Source: Pseudomonadota bacterium (lineage in GTDB: Bacteria; Myxococcota_A; UBA796; GCA-2862545). From it: a stretch of 35,734 nt of DNA. This document shows, piece after piece, positions 8,301-16,060 of this stretch (positions are counted from its first letter, which is position 1; each line of letters opens with the position of its first letter). Both the position numbers and the translations under genes were made by a program. The notes under the pieces were generated by a model. The model did no database searches. It was given only the letters and a program-made list of their open reading frames with translations, and had not been told where the DNA came from. The DNA is taken from contig CANNIZ010000047.1 in the NCBI GenBank assembly GCA_947505245.1, positions 1 to 35,734 of the forward strand. Direction: 5' to 3'.

Positions 8301-8443
8301 TCGCGTACCGCATCAAGTGGGGCTACTACTTCAACAACGAGTGCGCCCAGTCCACGGCGGACACGACCGAAGGCCTCGGAACGGGCGAGAACGTGAGCTG
8401 GTACCGCGGCAGCAACTGGACGCTGTTCCTGTGGGTTCGCTGA
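5351..8443 (+). CDS. Large lipoprotein: about 13 MopE-type repeats plus fibrinogen-like domain
   Basis: A 1030-residue protein. The GTG start is fixed by a GGAGG 5 nt upstream and by a lipoprotein signal ending L-A-A-C15; the frame is open further upstream but without signal or ribosome site. Residues about 20-800 hold roughly 13 complete and one partial MopE-type units: D-x-D-G-D-G, then DC[DN]D, PGA, C[DN]G, and DC[DN]G-x-x-D. Acidic side chains and Cys pairs suggest Ca2+ or other metal binding and disulfide stabilisation. Residues about 805-1030 form a fibrinogen-like (FReD) domain with Y838-C-D and the diagnostic DGGGWTLVMKQ. In animals FReD domains bind sugars and acetylated ligands. I infer a long, metal-stiffened surface stalk presenting a ligand-binding head. 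Confidence 0.85.
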   Translation: MRYSAVVLVLALAACRKSSDIDGDGTFDEEDCAMADPDVHPGAQEVCNGLDDDCNDVVDDTVSGAPTWYLDVDHDGYGDVAKQITACQQPTGYVGNDEDCADDDASFHPGSAEPDCADPRDFNCDGTTGFVDADEDGVAACKDCNDADADVFPGAGEKCDGRDDDCDGDIDEDATDAIEYAFDIDGDGHGNARFLVSSCDPPDGYVLGADADDCNDLDPSSFPGAPEECDGDDNNCDGEIDEGAQGKTPFYADADQDGFGNVNGVVLACERPAGYVANFDDCNDSDEAYNPAAVETCSDPADYNCDGSFGQDDLDADGTVACDDCNDNDATVEPGAPELCDALDNNCNGQIDESAPKWFADLDGDGVGGKQLSVVSCAPPGGYVTSSNDCDDLDPRAKPGAVDVCDGADNDCNGTIDDTAPIWYADLDGDGHGGDRVTVAACAAPSGYAAKADDCDDLVDTVYDGAAEACDGVDNDCDGSTGLGETDTDADGFMICEGDCDDADAQASPVGREVCNGADDDCNGTADDDAVDLLTWFADADLDGFGSSSTTTSACSVPVGYVGNDRDCNDAAVATHPGGTEVCGGADEDCDGDVDEASASGTKTFYADGDGDGKGSAVTVVACAAPVGFVLVGGDCDDGDKTRPAATESCNGIDDDCNGALPANELDADADGYIACKDCDDTKAAIHPGAQETCNSKDDDCNNLVDDAAVGGTLYFRDADVDGWGTVLQTTSACAAPAGYTTKAGDCNDAAITTYPGAPLACNGSDRDCDGDVDNDIDGDGLAAATCGGTDCNDTNAAFTTTCTYASCSNALTFGQTASGKYTIDPDGTGGDAPFDAYCDQTRDGGGWTLVMKQRSNSLTGQPLATNVWTGWNTPRVTLNPADATLSDAYMVNLAYSTLSGTQLRMTASSTWLDVASGAFTRNIAGTPFDQFKDSVATPVAVVNAQTSTWSASAFTDHNIMVTGTGNALCWRSGPYFNTQNFEFAYRIKWGYYFNNECAQSTADTTEGLGTGENVSWYRGSNWTLFLWVR

Positions 8444-8446
8444 GCC

Positions 8447-9268
8447 CTAGGTGATCGTCCTCTTGGTCGCAGTGTTTTCGCCGGTCTTGTGAACGCCGAG
8501 CATCAGGATCACGCGCTCCATCAGGCGCGGGAACAGCGCCAACAGCGCGAAGGTCGGCCGCTGCGGAGTGCCGTTCACAATCCGGTCCGGCAGGTCGCGC
8601 TCGATCACCGCGATCACCGCGTCCGCGACCTGCTCGGGTGTGGACGAGCCGAGCGCAGCCGGCGGCACCGAGCCGTATTCGCGCGCGTTGTCCGCGAACA
8701 TGCCGGCGCCCGTCACGTACCCCGGACACACCGCGGAACACGACACCGCCGCGCCCTTTGCCTTCAGCGTCGCGCGGAGCGACTTGGTGAACCCGACGAC
8801 GCCGTGTTTGCTCGCGGCGTAGACTTCGCCGAACGGCGTCGGGCCAAGACCTGCAAGCGACGCGATGTTCACGATGTGGCCGCGGTTGCGCGCGAGCATC
8901 CCTGGAATGACCAGCCGGCTCAACGCGATCGTTCCCTCCAGGTTCACGCCCAGCACGCGCGTGATCACGTCTTCGTCCATCTTCTCGAACAGGCCCAGCT
9001 CCTCGATGCCTGCGTTGTTCACGAGGATGTCGACGTCACCGGCGGCCGCGATCAGCGCGCGACGCGACTCACGATCACCCACGTCGGTGCGCACGATCTC
9101 GGCTGAAAACCCGGCCGCTGCGAGGTCGGCTCGGGTGGCCTCGAGACCCGCCACATCGCGCGCGGCGAGTACGAGGCGGGCCCCTTTCTTCGCGAGCGCC
9201 CGCGCCATGTACGGCCCCATGCCGCGGCTCGCGCCGGTCAGAACAGTACGTGCGCCTTCGATCTGCAT
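8447..9268 (-). CDS. SDR-family oxidoreductase
   Basis: A 273-residue classical short-chain dehydrogenase/reductase. It has the dinucleotide motif T-G-A-S-R-G-M-G near residue 10, N-N-A-G, and the catalytic Y-A-A-S-K. The ATG at 9268 is chosen because it directly precedes the fold (MQIEGARTVLTGAS) and has AAGGGAG about 6 nt upstream; a longer open frame to 9400 lacks support. The roughly 60-residue C-terminal extension ending near LFPRLMERVILMLG may be a membrane-associating helix, common in SDRs acting on lipids. Substrate unknown. It is convergent with the MopE/fibrinogen-like gene (3-nt gap) and divergent from the acetyltransferase. Confidence 0.85.
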   Translation of the reverse strand: MQIEGARTVLTGASRGMGPYMARALAKKGARLVLAARDVAGLEATRADLAAAGFSAEIVRTDVGDRESRRALIAAAGDVDILVNNAGIEELGLFEKMDEDVITRVLGVNLEGTIALSRLVIPGMLARNRGHIVNIASLAGLGPTPFGEVYAASKHGVVGFTKSLRATLKAKGAAVSCSAVCPGYVTGAGMFADNAREYGSVPPAALGSSTPEQVADAVIAVIERDLPDRIVNGTPQRPTFALLALFPRLMERVILMLGVHKTGENTATKRTIT

Positions 9269-9347
9269 GCCAACTCCCTTACGTGCGATTTCGGGTAACC
9301 GACCGGGCGGCGATGCCGTCGTACGTGGAAGACATCGGAGGTTTCTG

Positions 9348-9968
9348 ATGGTCCGCGAACTCGACTCGACCGAAGTGAAGGCTGCAACCAACGTCCTCAA
9401 GCACGCCTTCGCGTCCGATCCGAGCCTGCTGCACCTGCTCCCCGACGACGCCGAGCGCAGCTACCTCGGCCCCGCGTTGGCCCGCGGCTGGCTCCACTAC
9501 GGCCTCGGCTGGGGCAAGGTGTTCTGCACGGAGAACCTCGAAGGCGTCGCCCTTCGGCGGCCACCCGGGGCCGAAGACCTCAACCCGTGGGGCATCCTCG
9601 CGTCGGGCATGTGGCAGACCCCGCTGCTGCTCGGACTCGCCGGCACGCAGCGGCTGCTCAACGCGGGCCGCGCGATGGACGAGCGCCACGCGCGCGCCGT
9701 CAAAGGCCCGCACTGGTACTGCTGGCTCGTCGCGGTCGATCCATCCCACCAGGGCGGCGGCTACGGTGGTGAATTGATGCGCCACACCTTCGATCTCGCC
9801 GACCAGCAGGGGGTGCCCTGCTACCTCGAGACCACGAGCGAGCGCGCCCTCGCCGTGCACCTGCACCACGGCTACGACATCGTCGCAGACGGCAAGATCC
9901 CCGGCACCGACCTGTTCGTGTGGTCGCTCGTGCGTCCGCCGCAAAAGGCGCTCCGTCTGGCGGCCTGA
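9348..9968 (+). CDS. GNAT-family N-acetyltransferase
   Basis: A 206-residue GNAT protein. The acetyl-CoA pyrophosphate-binding signature is Q135-G-G-G-Y-G-G after the beta-4 strand WLVAVDPSHQ. A beta-5/alpha-4 segment (VPCYLETTSERA) and the H-L-H-H-G-Y 'bad neighbour' motif complete the usual fold. The start is the ATG with GGAGG 6 nt upstream; the frame continues upstream but is not supported. The N-terminal region resembles the F-x-x-DP opening of GNATs related to those acting on small molecules or antibiotics. Substrate unknown. It ends 43 bp before the carboxypeptidase gene, so it may be cotranscribed. Confidence 0.85.
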   Translation: MVRELDSTEVKAATNVLKHAFASDPSLLHLLPDDAERSYLGPALARGWLHYGLGWGKVFCTENLEGVALRRPPGAEDLNPWGILASGMWQTPLLLGLAGTQRLLNAGRAMDERHARAVKGPHWYCWLVAVDPSHQGGGYGGELMRHTFDLADQQGVPCYLETTSERALAVHLHHGYDIVADGKIPGTDLFVWSLVRPPQKALRLAA

Positions 9969-10011
9969 TCGGCCCCGCCGGGCTACAAGGCGCGGCCTCG
10001 GGAGGGTGTCG

Positions 10012-11508
10012 ATGGGAACCGCAGAAGCCTGGACCGACCTGACCGCTGTCGTGCGCGACGTCGAGGCGCTGGAAGGCGCCCTCGGACTGCTCGAATGGGA
10101 CCAGCAGACGATGATGCCGCGGCGCGGCGCAGCCGGACGAGGCGCCCAGATCGCAGCGCTCGCGAAGGTGCTGCACGAGCGCGTGACCCAGCCAAAAGTC
10201 GGCGATCTCCTCGGCGCGCTCGAGGGCCAGGCGCTCGATGAAGTTCAGGCCGCTGGCGTGCGCAACCTCCGCCGCAGCTACGCCCGCGCCACCCGCGTCT
10301 CACCCACCCTCGTCGGCAAGATCGCCGAAGCGCAGTCCGACGCGTTCAACGCCTGGCTCACCGCGAAGCAGGACTCGGACTTCCCGACGTTCGCTCCCAA
10401 GCTCGAGAAGCTGCTCGACCTCGTGCGCGAGCGCGCCGCCGTGATCGATCCCGCGGCGCACCCGTACGACACGCTGCTCGACGAGTTCGACCCAGGCACC
10501 ACCATGGCGGACCTGCGCGTCACGTTCGCACGCCTCCAGAAGGGCCTCGGCGAGCTGCTCTCCGCCGTACGCGACCACGCCGAGCTCCCGGTGTACGACC
10601 ACCCGTTCGACGCCGCAGGCCAGCGCGGACTGCACCGCGAGGTGCTCACGGCGATGGGCTTCGACTTCGACGCCGGCCGCCTCGACGACGCCGAGCACCC
10701 GTTCTCGCTCGGCCTGCACCCCGACGACGTGCGCATCACCACGCACATGTACCCGACGGACCTGCTCTCGAGCCTCTCAGGGTCGATCCACGAAGGGGGC
10801 CACGCCCTGTACGAGCAGGGCCTGCCGGTGCACCTGCGCGGCACCACCGTCGCCAAACCTGCGAGCTTCGGCCTGCACGAGAGCCAGTCCCGCTTCTGGG
10901 AGAACTACATCGGCCGCAGCCGACCGTTCTGCGAGTGGCTCGGCGGGCGCATCGCCGCGCGGTTCCCGGACGCTCCCGCCGACGCGGACCTGCTGTACCG
11001 CTCCGCGAACCGCATCCACCCTGGAATGATCCGGATCAAGGCCGACGAGGTCACCTACAACCTGCACATCATCGTGCGGTTCGAGCTCGAGGTGATGTTG
11101 TTCGACGGCAAGCTGACCGTGCGCGACCTGCCCGAGGCCTGGAACGCGCGCTACCAGGAATACCTGGGTGTGACGCCGAAGAATGACGCCGAGGGCGTCC
11201 TTCAGGACGTGCACTGGTCGAGCGGCGCCATCGGATACTTCCCCAGCTACACGCTCGGGAACCTGTACGCGGCTTCGTTCGGAAAGGTGCTCGAGACAGA
11301 GATGCCCGACCTCTGGGAACGCGTCGGCAAGGGCGATCTGCTGCCGATCCGCGAGTGGCTGCGCACCAACGTGCACCAGAAGGGCACGATGAAGCTCGCG
11401 CCCGCGCTGGTGAAAGATGTCGTCGGTGAACAGGACCTCGTCGAGAACCTGCTCGCGTACCTGTGGGGCCGGCACGGCGCGTTGTACGGCGTAAAACGCC
11501 CCGTCTGA
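10012..11508 (+). CDS. M32 carboxypeptidase (carboxypeptidase Taq family)
   Basis: A 498-residue metallocarboxypeptidase at full family length. All family signatures are visible: the zinc site H260-E261-G-G-H264, D-V-R-I-T-T before it, HESQSR after it (third zinc ligand region), I-R-I-K-A-D-E, G-V-L-Q-D-V-H-W, and GYFPSYTLGN. Family members remove C-terminal amino acids with broad specificity, using one Zn2+ or Co2+, in the cytoplasm; they usually dimerise and act on short peptides. The ATG at 10012 follows GGAGGG by 5 nt, which beats an in-frame GTG at 10006 that would fall inside the Shine-Dalgarno. It is convergent with the next gene, with a 7-nt gap. Confidence 0.93.
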   Translation: MGTAEAWTDLTAVVRDVEALEGALGLLEWDQQTMMPRRGAAGRGAQIAALAKVLHERVTQPKVGDLLGALEGQALDEVQAAGVRNLRRSYARATRVSPTLVGKIAEAQSDAFNAWLTAKQDSDFPTFAPKLEKLLDLVRERAAVIDPAAHPYDTLLDEFDPGTTMADLRVTFARLQKGLGELLSAVRDHAELPVYDHPFDAAGQRGLHREVLTAMGFDFDAGRLDDAEHPFSLGLHPDDVRITTHMYPTDLLSSLSGSIHEGGHALYEQGLPVHLRGTTVAKPASFGLHESQSRFWENYIGRSRPFCEWLGGRIAARFPDAPADADLLYRSANRIHPGMIRIKADEVTYNLHIIVRFELEVMLFDGKLTVRDLPEAWNARYQEYLGVTPKNDAEGVLQDVHWSSGAIGYFPSYTLGNLYAASFGKVLETEMPDLWERVGKGDLLPIREWLRTNVHQKGTMKLAPALVKDVVGEQDLVENLLAYLWGRHGALYGVKRPV

Positions 11509-11515
11509 CGACTCT

Positions 11516-12223
11516 CTAGTAGTCGGGCATCATCGGGACGTTGAGCTTCCGCGCCTCTTCGACCATCGCGAGCATCACCGCGAGGCCGAACTTCGCGTTG
11601 TCTTCGAACGACGCGTCCTCGGAAGGCTGCTTCTTCTTCCAGTCGGCAAGCTCCTTCTTGGTCGCCTTCCAGGTGCGATCGTTCAGCGCGAGCAGCTCTT
11701 CGAGCAGCGCCGCGGTCGACGCGACGGCCCGCGGGTTCCCGCCGAGATCTTCGATGCCGAACATGAAGTCGAAGTCACCGGGCAGCCAGAGGTTCGCCAT
11801 CAGGACCGCGGGGTACTTCGTCTCGCTCTCTTCACCCGTGGCGATCTTGTACGCGGGATCTTCGCCCCACTCCTCCGGCAGCGTGGCCGGCTTTTTCAGC
11901 TTCGGCGAGTCTTCGTAGGCGGCCCACAACAGGAGCGACGCGTAGCCGGCCCAATCGGGGCGATCGGTCACGTACGGCGCCTCCATCGACTCGTCCCACG
12001 CGAGCGGCGTGCTGAGCTGCTCCTTGAGCCCGAGGTTCAGCGCCTCGCGCCACTCCGCCACCGTGGCCATGATCTCTTCGGTGGGCGGCGGCGCCTCCTC
12101 CGTCTCGTTGTCCCGGATGATCTTGTACGGGATGCCCTGCTCGCGGGCTGCGCGCTGACCGAGGTTCTCCCAGTCCCCACCGATGTACCGGGTGAACGAA
12201 CCGACGAAGATGTCGAACGCCAT
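11516..12223 (-). CDS. Uncharacterised soluble protein
   Basis: A 235-residue protein that I do not recognise. The ATG at 12223 has GGGAGAGG just upstream, and the protein has no signal peptide or membrane segment. It begins FDIFVGSFTRYIGGDWEN, is rich in Trp, Tyr, Asp, Glu and Lys, and has a Lys-rich helical region (KATKKELADWKKKQ) near the C-terminus, so a cytosolic alpha/beta or helical protein is likely. It is divergent from a TetR-family regulator with 60 bp between starts, so it may be a target of that regulator. The frame is open far upstream, but that part overlaps the regulator antisense and is not used. Confidence 0.7.
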   Translation of the reverse strand: MAFDIFVGSFTRYIGGDWENLGQRAAREQGIPYKIIRDNETEEAPPPTEEIMATVAEWREALNLGLKEQLSTPLAWDESMEAPYVTDRPDWAGYASLLLWAAYEDSPKLKKPATLPEEWGEDPAYKIATGEESETKYPAVLMANLWLPGDFDFMFGIEDLGGNPRAVASTAALLEELLALNDRTWKATKKELADWKKKQPSEDASFEDNAKFGLAVMLAMVEEARKLNVPMMPDY

Positions 12224-12246
12224 GGCCTCTCCCTGTCGTGGCGGCG

Positions 12247-12253
12247 TAGGGTA
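12247..12253. promoter_or_regulatory. Overlapping divergent -10 candidates (TAGGGT / TACCCT)
   Basis: In the 60-bp space between the uncharacterised gene and the TetR-type gene, TAGGGT (12247-12252, plus) and TACCCT (12253-12248, minus) overlap almost completely. Gaps to the start codons are 31 and 24 nt, each with its own Shine-Dalgarno. A regulator bound here could control both genes. Confidence 0.4.
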
Positions 12254-12283
12254 GCAGAAGTGGGACCGGGAGGGAACGACCCC

Positions 12284-12853
12284 ATGGACGACCGGTCCTC
12301 CGAGACCCGACGACGAATCCTCGACGTGGCGCTCGATCTGTTCGCGGATCGCGGCTTCTCCGGCACCACCACGCGCGCGATCGGGAGCGCCGCCGGCGTG
12401 AACATCGCGACGCTCGATTACCATTTCGGAGGAAAGCAGGGACTCTATGACGCCGTTGTCGGGCGGCTCTACGAGGATCTCGTCCAGGCGTTCTTGTCGG
12501 AACGGTCCGACGCCGACGTGGAGAGCGTGCTGCGCGCCCTCTGGGCGTTTGCGCGCGGTCACCGGAAACACCTCAAGCTGCTCGTGCGCCACACGCTCGA
12601 CCACGACACGCTCCCCGGCGTGGTGACCGAGCGCTGGAGCGGGCCCCTGCTCGACGTGGCCGACGCGTTCGTCGCTCGACACCGGCCTGACTGGCCACCA
12701 GCGCGCCGGCGCGTGTTCGTGCTCGGGACGATGCACGCGCTGGTACGCCTCGCGATCACCGATGACGCGTGGCTGTCCGCGGCTGTAGGTGGCGGTCCGG
12801 ACGCCGTGATCGACGGGCTCGTCGACGACGTCCGGAGCGCGCTCCGGGCCTGA
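12284..12853 (+). CDS. TetR/AcrR-family transcriptional regulator
   Basis: A 189-residue regulator with an N-terminal TetR DNA-binding domain: RRILDVALDLFADRGF (helix 1), TTTRAIGSAAGVNIATL (helix-turn-helix, about residues 28-44) and DYHFGGKQGLYDAV, the recognition helix and helix 4. The YHFGGKxGLY form is seen in CecR-like branches. The C-terminal ligand-binding domain is divergent and the ligand unknown. The start is the ATG at 12284 with GGGAGGG upstream; an in-frame GTG at 12260 would precede that site. It probably represses itself and the divergent gene at 12223, as is usual for this family. Confidence 0.88.
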   Translation: MDDRSSETRRRILDVALDLFADRGFSGTTTRAIGSAAGVNIATLDYHFGGKQGLYDAVVGRLYEDLVQAFLSERSDADVESVLRALWAFARGHRKHLKLLVRHTLDHDTLPGVVTERWSGPLLDVADAFVARHRPDWPPARRRVFVLGTMHALVRLAITDDAWLSAAVGGGPDAVIDGLVDDVRSALRA

Positions 12854-12868
12854 AGCCCAGAGTGGTCA

Positions 12869-13285
12869 CTACTTGGGGCGGGTCTTCGTGACGCCGTCGG
12901 CCGCCGGGCGGCTCGTCGTCGTCGAGGCGGGCGCGCTGGTGGTTCCCGGGCGCGTACCGCTCATGTGCGATGAGGCCGGCGCCGGACGGGACGCGGCCGT
13001 GGTCTTCGCGGCAGTGGCTGCCGGCTCGGTCGCAGCCTTCTCTTCCGTCTTCGCCGTAGTGGCCGCAGGGGCGACTACGGGCTTCACTTCGGCCGGGGCT
13101 TCGGCGGGCTTCACTGCGGCCGGAGCCTCAGCAGGCGCCACCGGAGCGACCACGACGGGCGCGGCCACCACCGCAGCGGGCGGCGGAGGCGGAGGCGGCG
13201 CGGGGGCGGGAGCCGGCGCGCTGTTTCCGCACGCGAACGCGAACACGAGCGCAAGGGCGCCGACGTACAGGCTCGGATGACGCAT
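12869..13285 (-). CDS. Disordered Pro/Ala/Thr-rich lipoprotein, paralogue 1
   Basis: A 138-residue predicted lipoprotein: basic start (MRHPS), hydrophobic core, and cysteine C19 after A-F-A. The mature part is almost wholly low complexity (Ala, Pro, Val, Thr, Lys), including a seven-proline run and repeated APAEAPA-like units, so it is probably disordered. The C-terminal third carries spaced [ST]RP triplets and ends TKTRPK. The neighbouring upstream gene encodes a protein of the same design ending TKTRPQ, which marks a tandem duplication. The ATG has GAGG 7 nt upstream. Only 8 bp separate it from the paralogue, so the two are probably cotranscribed. Function unknown; a periplasmic spacer or wall-associated peptide is conceivable. 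Confidence 0.7.
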   Translation of the reverse strand: MRHPSLYVGALALVFAFACGNSAPAPAPAPPPPPPPAAVVAAPVVVAPVAPAEAPAAVKPAEAPAEVKPVVAPAATTAKTEEKAATEPAATAAKTTAASRPAPASSHMSGTRPGTTSAPASTTTSRPAADGVTKTRPK

Positions 13286-13293
13286 GGAGGACC

Positions 13294-13692
13294 TCACTGG
13301 GGGCGGGTTTTGGTCGCGCCGCTCGTCGACGGCGTGCTGACGGTCGGCGTCGCGGGGGCGGTGCCAACCGGGCGCGTGTGCACGGCTGCGTCCTCGAGGG
13401 CCTTGGCGGCTTCGGTGCCGGGGCGAGCCTTGGTTTCGGTCGAAGCAGACGGCGCCGCGACAGGCGCGGCTTCGGTCGCAGGAGTGGTGGTGGTCGTGAC
13501 CGTGGTGGTGGTCGTGGTGGCGTCCGTGGCCGCCGCGGGGACGGCTTCCGTCGGAGCCACAACGGCCTCGGGAGGCGCGACGGGCGCGACGACAGGAGGC
13601 GCCTCGGGGGGCGCGGGAGGGGCGACAGGCTCGGAGCTGCCGCAAGCGGTGGTGGCGACGAGGGCGACGGCGAACAGGAAGGTACGAGTCAA
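13294..13692 (-). CDS. Disordered Pro/Ala/Thr-rich lipoprotein, paralogue 2
   Basis: A 132-residue predicted lipoprotein starting at TTG, which is supported by GAGAGGAG 6 nt upstream. The signal ends with C17 after T-T-A. The mature chain is low complexity with Pro/Ala/Val blocks, a run of threonines, then a more charged segment (AAKALEDAAVHTRP) and the ending TKTRPQ. The [STA]RP triplets and the terminal TKTRP match the downstream paralogue. It is divergent from the EF-G gene across 247 bp. No catalytic motif is visible. I infer a periplasmic or surface disordered lipoprotein. Confidence 0.7.
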   Translation of the reverse strand: MTRTFLFAVALVATTACGSSEPVAPPAPPEAPPVVAPVAPPEAVVAPTEAVPAAATDATTTTTTVTTTTTPATEAAPVAAPSASTETKARPGTEAAKALEDAAVHTRPVGTAPATPTVSTPSTSGATKTRPQ

Positions 13693-13755
13693 GATTTGCT
13701 CCTCTCAGGTTGTTGACCAACTCTCTAACGTGTCTAGCATGGTTGCCTCGTGGAC

Positions 13756-13783
13756 GGGAGCCGGGTCGAACCCCGCTGCTCCC
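13756..13783 (+). promoter_or_regulatory. Strong hairpin in the EF-G upstream region
   Basis: Two nested stems, gggagc/gctccc and cggg/cccg, enclose a 6-nt loop with a 2-nt bulge. It lies about 157 nt before the EF-G start in the 247-bp divergent spacer. It could be a leader RNA structure, or a terminator-like element for transcripts reading in either direction. No riboswitch class is recognised, and no clear promoter is seen in the rest of the spacer. Confidence 0.3.
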
Positions 13784-13939
13784 AAGGTGGCGTTGAACAC
13801 GACACGCGACCCCACACGCGGTTCCAGACGTCCCGCCGGCCCGGACCTCCTCGGTCGGGTTGCCGATATGTCCCATCAGCGCTAGGTGCGCGGGCCGTTT
13901 CCATAGGCGCACAGAGCGCCACGAACGCAGAGGTCCCCC

Positions 13940-16060
13940 ATGAACTGGGAATTGAGCAAGGTCCGCAACATTGGTATCAGCGCCCACATCGACTCGGGCA
14001 AGACCACGCTGACGGAGCGCATCCTGTTCTACACGAACAAGATCCACCAGATGCACGAGGTCAAGGGCAAGGACGGTGTCGGCGCGGTCATGGACTCCAT
14101 GGACCTCGAGCGCGAGCGCGGCATCACGATCCAGTCCGCTGCCACGTACTGCGAGTGGCTCGGCACCCCGCATTGGAAGCTGTTGGGCGGCACCACGCAC
14201 CACGTCAACATCATCGATACGCCGGGCCACGTCGACTTCACGATCGAAGTCGAGCGCTCGCTGCGCGTGCTCGACGGCGCCATCCTCGTCCTTTGCGGCG
14301 TGGCCGGTGTCCAGAGCCAGTCGCTCACCGTCGATCGCCAGATGCGCCGCTACGGCGTGCCTCGCCTCGCGTTCATCAACAAGCTCGACCGCGCAGGCGC
14401 CAACGCCTACCGCGTCACCAAGCAGCTGCGCGAGAAGCTGCAGCACAACGCGATCATGATGCAGATCCCCATCGGCGCCGAAGACCGCCTGGAAGGCCTG
14501 GTCGATCTGGTGACGATGAAGGCGTACTACTTTGAAGGCGACGACGGCAAGGACATCCGCGAGGCGGACATCCCGGCCGAGCTGCAGGCTCAGGCCGAAG
14601 AGTACCGCGGCATCCTGCTCGACGGCGCCAGCATGTTCAGCGACGAGCTCACCGAAGCCATGCTCGAAGAGAACGTCACCATCCCCATCCTGAAGGGCGC
14701 GGTCCGCCGGGCCTGCATCCTGCGCCAGCTCACGCCGGTGTTCATGGGCTCCGCGTACAAGAACAAGGGCGTCCAGAAGCTGCTCGACGGCGTCTGTGAC
14801 TACCTCCCGTGTCCGACGGAAGTAAAGAACACGGCGTACGACCAGGACGAAAACGAAGCCCCGGTCGACGTCATGCCCGACCCGAACAAGCCGTTCATCG
14901 GCCTCGCGTTCAAGCTGACGGAGAGCCAGTACGGCCAGCTCACGTACCTGCGGTGCTACCAGGGCACGATCCGCAAGGGCGACTTCATCATGAACGCCAC
15001 CAACCGCAACAAGGTCAAGGTCGGTCGCCTCGTGCGCCTGCACTCGGACACGATGGAAGACATCGACTTCGCCTACGGCGGCGATATCGTCGCGTTGTTC
15101 GGCGTCGACTGCAAGTCGGGCGACACGTTCACGGACGGCACCGTTCGCCAGACGATGTCGTCGATGTTCGTGCCCGACGCGGTCATCCACTACACCGTGA
15201 AGCCGAAGGCGAGCGCTGCCGCCAACAACTTCACGAAGGCGCTCCAGCGCTTCTCCAAGGAAGACCCCACGTTCCGCGTGTCGGCCGACGCCGAGACCGG
15301 CGAGACCATCATCTCGGGCATGGGTGAGCTCCACCTCGACGTGTACATCGAGCGCATGAAGCGCGAGTACCAGTGCCCGGTAGACGTGTCGCCTCCTCGC
15401 GTCGCGTACCGCGAGACGGTCACGCAGAAGGCCGAGTTCGTCTACGTCCACAAGAAGCAGACCGGCGGCTCCGGTCAGTACGCAAAGATCGGCGGCTACA
15501 TGGAGATGATGGACGCCGGCCAGTTCGAGTTCGTCGATGAAGTCAAGGGTGGTGCCATCCCCCGTGAGTTCATCCCGTCCTGCGAGAAGGGCTTCAAGCA
15601 GATGATCAACAAGGGCATCCTCATCGGTGTGCCCGTGACGAACATCCGCGTGGTGGTCAACGACGGCGCGGCCCACGCGGTCGACTCGTCCGACAACGCA
15701 TTCCAGCAGGCGGCCATGGGCGCCTGGCGCGAGGTCTTCCCCCGCTGCAAGCCCGTCATCCTCGAGCCGATCATGAAGGTCGAGCTCGAAGGGCCGGTCG
15801 AGTTCCACGGCTCGATGGTGGGCACCATCCTCCAGCGCCGCGGCATCATCGTCGGGTCGACGGAAGAAGACGAATTCTCCCGCGTGGAGGCCGAAGTGCC
15901 CCTCGCCGAGATGTTCGGCTACAGCACCGCGCTCCGCTCGGCCACGCAGGGCAAGGCCGAGTTCACGATGGAGTTCGCCAAGTACGAGCGCGCTCCGAAC
16001 AACGTGCAGGAAGAGCTGATCAAGAAGGCCGAGCTGGAACGGAAAGAAAAGAACAAGTGA
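13940..16060 (+). CDS. fusA: Elongation factor G, mtEFG1/spdEFG1 type
   Basis: A 706-residue translational GTPase of full EF-G length. The GTPase motifs are complete: G1 A15-H-I-D-S-G-K-T, switch [13 protein letters not shown]3 D93-T-P-G-H97, and G4 N147-K-L-D150. Domain IV has the [11 protein letters not shown] segment. EF-G catalyses GTP-driven tRNA-mRNA translocation on the ribosome. The residues [13 protein letters not shown] and the following [17 protein letters not shown], where canonical EF-G has a different sequence, match mitochondrial EFG1 and bacterial spdEFG1, known from spirochaetes, planctomycetes and delta-proteobacteria. As in those lineages, the gene is not next to rpsL/rpsG/tuf. 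GAGG lies 7-8 nt before the ATG. The stop overlaps the start of the next gene. Confidence 0.95.
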   Translation: MNWELSKVRNIGISAHIDSGKTTLTERILFYTNKIHQMHEVKGKDGVGAVMDSMDLERERGITIQSAATYCEWLGTPHWKLLGGTTHHVNIIDTPGHVDFTIEVERSLRVLDGAILVLCGVAGVQSQSLTVDRQMRRYGVPRLAFINKLDRAGANAYRVTKQLREKLQHNAIMMQIPIGAEDRLEGLVDLVTMKAYYFEGDDGKDIREADIPAELQAQAEEYRGILLDGASMFSDELTEAMLEENVTIPILKGAVRRACILRQLTPVFMGSAYKNKGVQKLLDGVCDYLPCPTEVKNTAYDQDENEAPVDVMPDPNKPFIGLAFKLTESQYGQLTYLRCYQGTIRKGDFIMNATNRNKVKVGRLVRLHSDTMEDIDFAYGGDIVALFGVDCKSGDTFTDGTVRQTMSSMFVPDAVIHYTVKPKASAAANNFTKALQRFSKEDPTFRVSADAETGETIISGMGELHLDVYIERMKREYQCPVDVSPPRVAYRETVTQKAEFVYVHKKQTGGSGQYAKIGGYMEMMDAGQFEFVDEVKGGAIPREFIPSCEKGFKQMINKGILIGVPVTNIRVVVNDGAAHAVDSSDNAFQQAAMGAWREVFPRCKPVILEPIMKVELEGPVEFHGSMVGTILQRRGIIVGSTEEDEFSRVEAEVPLAEMFGYSTALRSATQGKAEFTMEFAKYERAPNNVQEELIKKAELERKEKNK

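Noticed and set aside
13740..13790. tRNA-like T-arm string (GGGTCGAACCCC) upstream of EF-G
   Set aside because: The arm does not form a 5-bp stem with a 7-nt loop, and no acceptor, D or anticodon arms can be placed around it; it is better explained as a nested hairpin.
12869..15808. Long antisense open frame (979 codons) running through EF-G
   Set aside because: Only the last 138 codons (the lipoprotein) are supported by a signal peptide and ribosome site; the rest is antisense to EF-G and is a product of high GC content.
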